Shown in pieces: positions 59,651-64,000 of a DNA stretch of 64,000 nucleotides. The stretch comes from an uncultured Microbacterium sp. (GTDB taxonomy: Bacteria; Actinomycetota; Actinomycetes; Actinomycetales; Microbacteriaceae): assembly GCF_900078385.1 (NCBI RefSeq), contig NZ_FLQR01000008.1:248001-312000 (forward strand). The letters are read 5' to 3'. Made by a program: the position numbers and the translations under genes. Below the pieces are notes generated by a model that ran no database searches, had not been told where the DNA came from, and saw nothing but the letters and a program-made list of their open reading frames with translations. Position 1 is the stretch's first letter, and the number at the start of each line of letters is the position of its first letter.

Positions 59651-62600
59651 ATGAGACTCAAACTGACCCTGCAGCGTCGCGACGCCCAGCGCACCGACAT
59701 CGTCGTCACCTCGGACACGACGGCGACCGTGCAGGAGGTCGCGCGCCGCATCGTCGAGGCCGACCCGACCCGCGAGATCCTCGCCGCGCCGGCGGACGTC
59801 CTGACCCTCAGCGTCGCCCCGCCGACCTCGTCGGACACGACCATGCTCGACCCGAACATGCTCATCAGCGACGCCCCGGTCGGCTCCGGGTTCGTCGCCT
59901 CGATCGTCAACCTCGGCGCCGACTACGTCGCATCCCGCGGCGCCGGTGCGCCGCCCGCGGCGATCCTGCACGCCGTCCGCGGCCCGCTCGCCGGTCGCGA
60001 GTTCCCCCTGCCGCGCGGTCACTTCACGATCGGTCGCGCCCCCGAGAACGACGTCGTGCTGGAGGACGCGCTCATCTCCAAGCGGCACGCCCGCATCGAG
60101 GTCGGCGCGGCCGTCGACCTCGTCGACCTGAACTCCGCCAACGGGATCGTCGTCGACGGCGGCCTCGTGCAGCGACTCCGTGTGATCCCCGGGCAGCGCT
60201 TCGTCCTCGGCGACACCGAGCTCGTCGTGCGCCTGGTGCAGGACTTCGCGCCGGTCGAGCAGGATCCCGTGCTCGAGCGCGGCGGCACGCTGCTGTTCAA
60301 CCGGAGCCCCCGCGTGGAGCCCCGCTACGTCGGGGAGGAGCTCGCGGAGCCGCGTATGCCGAAGGAGCCGATGTCGCGGCTCTTCCCGTGGCCCATGCTC
60401 ATCGCGCCGATCATCCTCGGTGTCGCGATGTTCACGATCTTCGAGCAGCCGAGGGCGCTGCTGATCATCTTCATGACGCCGATGATGATGCTCGGCAACT
60501 TCGTCTCGCAGCGCACCCAGATCGGCCAGCGCGTCAAGAAGGAGGCCGAGGTCTTCGAGCGCACGTTCGAGGAGCTCGAGGAGACCCTGTACCGGGAGCG
60601 GCCGCGAGAGCGCGAGGTGCGCAACGCCGAGGCCCCGCCGGTGGTCGTCGTCTTCGACGAGGCCATGCGCCTCGGGCCGATGCTCTGGACCCGACGCCCC
60701 GAGCACTGGAACTTCCTCGCCGTCCGTCTCGGCACGTGCGATGCGCCGTCCCGCACGACGATCAAGCGGGCCGACAATCCCGACGCCCTGCAGGAGTACG
60801 TCGAGCGCGTCGACCGCCTGCGGGACCGCTACCGGATGCTCGACGGCATCCCCGTCCTCGAATCGCTGCAGAGCGTCGGCGTCCTCGGCGTGGCGGGATC
60901 GACCCGCGAGGCCGCGGATGCGCTCCGCGGTCTGTGCGTGCAGCTGTTCGGACTGCACTCGCCCAACGAGCTCGTCGCGGTCGCGCTCACCGAGCCGGAG
61001 TGGGCGCAGCAGCTGGAGTGGCTGAAGTGGCTGCCGCACACTTCGAGCGAGCGGAGCCCGTTCCGCGACATGCCGCTGTCCGACTCCGCCTCCACGGGTG
61101 CCGCGCTGCTGTCCGGGCTCGAGGAGCTGGTCATGCGCCGGTCGAAGGCGGCGGCATCCCCGCGGCTGCCCTTCGACGACGAGTGGGACCCGATGCGGTA
61201 CGGCACCGACGTGCGCCGCGCGGCGGAGGACGCCACGTTCCCGGGGCAGACGGCGGTCCTCGTCATCGTCACGGCTGACGCGCCGGTCGACCGCGCGCGC
61301 CTGACCCAGGTGCTCGAGCGCGGCGCCGACGTCGGGGTCTACGGGCTGTTCGTGGCGCCCGTCGTCGACGCCCTGCCGGCGGTCTGCCGCAGCTTCCTCG
61401 ACGTCTCGGCCGGACTGGACCGGGCCCGTGCCGGCACGGTCCGCAGCGGCGTGGACTACCCGGACACGGCCGTCGAGGGCGTGTCGAACGAGCTCATGAC
61501 GGTGCTCGCCAAGCGCCTGGCCCCCGTCGCCGACTCGAGCACCGTGATCGAGGATTCGTCCGACATCCCGAACTCGGTCATGTTCCTCTCCCTCGTCGGC
61601 ACGGAGATGGCGGAGGACCCCTCCGCCGTCGTCGAGCGGTGGCGGGAGAACAACACGATCCTCGACAGGTCCGGCGCGACCCTCCCACGGCTCAAGAAGG
61701 CGGGCAGCCTCCGCGCGATCGTCGGCCAGGGGCCCTCCGACGCCATGACCCTGGACCTGCGCGGACAGGGGCCGCACGCGCTCGTCGGCGGCACGACGGG
61801 CGCCGGCAAGTCGGAGTTCCTGCAGGCCTGGGTGCTCGGCATGGCCGCCGCGCACAGCCCCGACCGCGTGTCCTTCCTCTTCGTCGACTACAAGGGCGGC
61901 TCCGCGTTCGCGGACTGCGTCGACCTCCCGCACACGGTGGGCCTCGTCACCGACCTCAGCCCCCACCTCGTCCGGCGCGCCCTGACGAGCCTGCGGGCCG
62001 AGCTGCACCACCGCGAGCACCTGTTCAACCGCAAGAAGGCCAAAGACCTCCTCGAGCTCGAGAAGCGCCGCGACCCCGACACCCCGCCCGCCCTCGTGCT
62101 CGTCATCGACGAGTTCGCGGCGCTCGCCGGAGAGGTCCCCGAGTTCGTCGACGGCGTCGTCGACATCGCGCAGCGCGGCCGGTCGCTCGGCATCCACCTG
62201 ATCATGGCCACGCAGCGCCCCGCGGGCGTCATCAAAGACAACCTGCGCGCGAACACCAACCTGCGCGTCGCGCTCCGGATGGCGGACGAGTCCGACTCGA
62301 AGGACGTCGTCGACGATCCGGTGGCCGCACGCTTCGATCCCAGCATCCCCGGTCGCGGCATCGCGAAGACCGGTCCGGGCAGGCTCGTGTCGTTCCAATC
62401 CGCGTACGCCGGCGGGTGGAGCTCGGACGAGAAGCCCGTCGCCGACGTGAGCGTCTCCGAGCTGCGCTTCGGCTCGATCCAGCGCTGGGAGCTCGAGGAC
62501 CAGGGCGAGTCCGACTCGCACGACGTCGACCCCGGACCGAACGATCAGAAGCGGATCGTGGCGACCCTCGTCGCCGCGGCCGGACAGGCGAAGATCCCCG

Positions 62601-64000
62601 CCCCGCGCCGTCCGTGGCTCGACGACCTCGAGTCCACCGTGGACCTCCGCCAGCTGCCCGCCGGGCGCTCGGGGTCGCTGCTCCTCGGCAAGCGCGACGT
62701 CCCGGAGCGGCAGCTGCAGGAGCCCGTCTACTTCGAGCCGGACCGCGACGGCTCGCTCCTCGTCTACGGTACGAGCGGGTCGGGCAAGTCGACCGTTCTC
62801 CGCACCGTCGCGCTCGCCGCGGCGATGGGCCGGCGCCCCGAGAACGTGGCCGTCTACGGCCTGGACTTCGGCTCCGGGTCGCTGAAGAGCCTCGAGGTGC
62901 TGCCGCACGTCGGCTCGGTGATCCCGGGCGATGACGCCGAACGCGTGCAGCGCATCATGCGCTCGCTCGGCGCCATCCTCGACGACCGCGGCAAGAGGTT
63001 CAGCGCGGCGAACGCGTCGAGCGTCGCGGAGTACCGCGAGCTCACCGGCCGCGACGAGTCCCGCATCATCCTGCTGCTGGACGGGCTGCCCCAGTTCCGC
63101 GCGGAATGGGAGTCCACGACGGCGCGGATGCCGTTCTACCAGGCGTTCATGCGGATCCTCGGCGAAGGGCGCCCGCTGGGCGTGCACGTCGTCGCGACCG
63201 CCGACCGGTCCGGGTCCGTGCCCACGGCGGTCAGCTCGAACGTCTCGCGGCGCGTCATCCTGCGTCTCTCCGACGAGAACGCGTACGCGCTGCTGAACGC
63301 GCCGAAGGACGTGCTCGATGAGCGGTCGGCGCCCGGCCGCGCGATCGTGGACGGGTTCGAGACGCAGATCGCCGTCCTCGGCGGGACGCCGAACGTCGCG
63401 GAGCAGACCAAGCTCATGACCCAGTGGGCCGAGGAGCTGCGCACCCGGGGCGTCCGGGAGGTGCCGGAGATCGGCTCCCTGCCCACCCGCCTGTCGCTCG
63501 CCGATCTCCCGGACCGGATCGGGGAGAACCCCGTCCTCGGCGTCGCGGAGGACACCCTCCAGGCCCGCGACTTCGACCCCGTCGGCACGTTCGTCGTCGC
63601 GGGTCCGCCGTCCTCGGGCAAGACCAACGCGATGAAGGCGCTCATCACCTCGATGACGCGCCTGGACCCGACCGTGAAGATGTTCCACTTCGGCGGGCGC
63701 CGCGCCCAGCTGAAGGACTTCGCACCGTGGATGCGCAGCGCCGTCACGCCGGACGATGCGAAGGACCTGGCGACCGAGCTCGCCGAGCTCGTGGCGGACG
63801 AGACGATCGGCACGCGGCTGCTCATCGTGATCGAGGACGTGCCCCAGTTCGCCGACTCGCCCGCCGAGCGTCCGCTCAAGGCGCTGTTCCAGGCCGTCAA
63901 CCGCAGCGAGCACCTGCTCATCGGCGACGCCGATGTGAGCCAGGTGACGAGCGGCTTCGGCCTGGTCGGCGACTTCAAGGGCGGACGCAAGGGCATCGTG
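59651..64000 (+). CDS. FHA-FtsK/SpoIIIE ATPase, EccC/EssC-like (3' end outside window)
   Basis: At least 1450 residues, open at the window end and absent from the ORF track for lack of a stop. A beta-rich region of about 100 residues precedes an FHA domain (FTIGRAPENDVVL near 126, SKRHARIEV, NSANGIVVDG). Two membrane helices follow (about 244-290). Three FtsK/SpoIIIE modules come next: GTTGAGKSEF (Lys720) with VLVIDEFAAL (Asp820), GTSGSGKSTV (Lys1046) with LLLDGLPQF (Asp1144), and GPPSSGKTNA (Lys1324). This is the plan of type VII secretion motor ATPases, closer to EssC (FHA at N-terminus) than mycobacterial EccC. Start ATG 59651 is the only good early start. Confidence 0.9.
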   Translation, partial: MRLKLTLQRRDAQRTDIVVTSDTTATVQEVARRIVEADPTREILAAPADVLTLSVAPPTSSDTTMLDPNMLISDAPVGSGFVASIVNLGADYVASRGAGAPPAAILHAVRGPLAGREFPLPRGHFTIGRAPENDVVLEDALISKRHARIEVGAAVDLVDLNSANGIVVDGGLVQRLRVIPGQRFVLGDTELVVRLVQDFAPVEQDPVLERGGTLLFNRSPRVEPRYVGEELAEPRMPKEPMSRLFPWPMLIAPIILGVAMFTIFEQPRALLIIFMTPMMMLGNFVSQRTQIGQRVKKEAEVFERTFEELEETLYRERPREREVRNAEAPPVVVVFDEAMRLGPMLWTRRPEHWNFLAVRLGTCDAPSRTTIKRADNPDALQEYVERVDRLRDRYRMLDGIPVLESLQSVGVLGVAGSTREAADALRGLCVQLFGLHSPNELVAVALTEPEWAQQLEWLKWLPHTSSERSPFRDMPLSDSASTGAALLSGLEELVMRRSKAAASPRLPFDDEWDPMRYGTDVRRAAEDATFPGQTAVLVIVTADAPVDRARLTQVLERGADVGVYGLFVAPVVDALPAVCRSFLDVSAGLDRARAGTVRSGVDYPDTAVEGVSNELMTVLAKRLAPVADSSTVIEDSSDIPNSVMFLSLVGTEMAEDPSAVVERWRENNTILDRSGATLPRLKKAGSLRAIVGQGPSDAMTLDLRGQGPHALVGGTTGAGKSEFLQAWVLGMAAAHSPDRVSFLFVDYKGGSAFADCVDLPHTVGLVTDLSPHLVRRALTSLRAELHHREHLFNRKKAKDLLELEKRRDPDTPPALVLVIDEFAALAGEVPEFVDGVVDIAQRGRSLGIHLIMATQRPAGVIKDNLRANTNLRVALRMADESDSKDVVDDPVAARFDPSIPGRGIAKTGPGRLVSFQSAYAGGWSSDEKPVADVSVSELRFGSIQRWELEDQGESDSHDVDPGPNDQKRIVATLVAAAGQAKIPAPRRPWLDDLESTVDLRQLPAGRSGSLLLGKRDVPERQLQEPVYFEPDRDGSLLVYGTSGSGKSTVLRTVALAAAMGRRPENVAVYGLDFGSGSLKSLEVLPHVGSVIPGDDAERVQRIMRSLGAILDDRGKRFSAANASSVAEYRELTGRDESRIILLLDGLPQFRAEWESTTARMPFYQAFMRILGEGRPLGVHVVATADRSGSVPTAVSSNVSRRVILRLSDENAYALLNAPKDVLDERSAPGRAIVDGFETQIAVLGGTPNVAEQTKLMTQWAEELRTRGVREVPEIGSLPTRLSLADLPDRIGENPVLGVAEDTLQARDFDPVGTFVVAGPPSSGKTNAMKALITSMTRLDPTVKMFHFGGRRAQLKDFAPWMRSAVTPDDAKDLATELAELVADETIGTRLLIVIEDVPQFADSPAERPLKALFQAVNRSEHLLIGDADVSQVTSGFGLVGDFKGGRKGIV

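Noticed and set aside
55022-63913. 2963-aa minus-strand ORF opposite PerM, purN, purH and the FHA-FtsK gene
   Set aside because: It crosses five well-supported plus-strand genes, has the Arg/Asp/Gly/Val-rich make-up of antisense high-GC frames, and shows no domain or start signal.

Overview
This is a GC-rich chromosomal window from an actinobacterium. Gene content and order fit Microbacteriaceae, probably Microbacterium or a close relative: DUF3817-guaA, PerM-purN-purH, sucCD, LAXTG surface proteins, a sunset-domain protein, and many genes whose -10 box sits so close to the start codon that the mRNA should be leaderless. Coding density is high. No stretch over 300 bases lacks a gene, and I see no insertion sequence, prophage or CRISPR array. 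The genus is an inference, not a search result.

Layout. 1-6380: DUF3817 (cut by the window start) with guaA, a Bax-inhibitor-like membrane protein, a glycerophosphodiester phosphodiesterase and a two-gene ABC exporter. 6516-14736: a large secreted subtilase, a small lipoprotein, a three-gene envelope cluster on the minus strand (LEA-like / holin superfamily III / DUF3618), a FUSC transporter, a SnoaL-like protein and an aminoglycoside-phosphotransferase-fold kinase. 14751-16719: an MFS transporter, a tRNA-like gene with a CAT anticodon, and YccF.

16814-20679 is the most unusual block. A GAF-SpoIIE phosphatase, a cellulose-synthase-like glycosyltransferase, a STAS protein and an RsbW-like ATPase follow one another with overlapping start and stop codons. 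This looks like a partner-switching circuit built into a polysaccharide synthase operon. The synthase carries an extra helical insert of roughly 140 residues inside its catalytic domain and has no PilZ domain.

20807-39950: a receptor-type Ser/Thr kinase, an M16 peptidase, a PcrA/UvrD helicase, two large surface proteins (one with a LAXTG sortase signal), an SseB-like protein, separate end-joining polymerase and ATP-dependent ligase genes, an AI-2E-family permease, a ThrE-like exporter, an acyl-CoA dehydrogenase, a PLP aminotransferase and a TetR regulator.

40097-53051: sucCD, then a tautomerase and IclR regulator divergent from a nine-gene operon for unsaturated uronate (5-keto-4-deoxyuronate / KDG) catabolism: kdgK, eda, kduI, kduD, a CUT2-type ABC importer and an aldehyde dehydrogenase. 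53114-58222: a purine permease, PerM and purN-purH. 58310-64000: an RDD-FHA protein and the first 1450 codons of an FHA-FtsK/SpoIIIE ATPase of the EccC/EssC type. This marks the edge of a probable type VII secretion locus that continues past the window.

Non-coding structure includes several perfect-stem terminators, three classes of REP-like palindromic repeat, and a possible shared operator in front of two secreted-protein genes.
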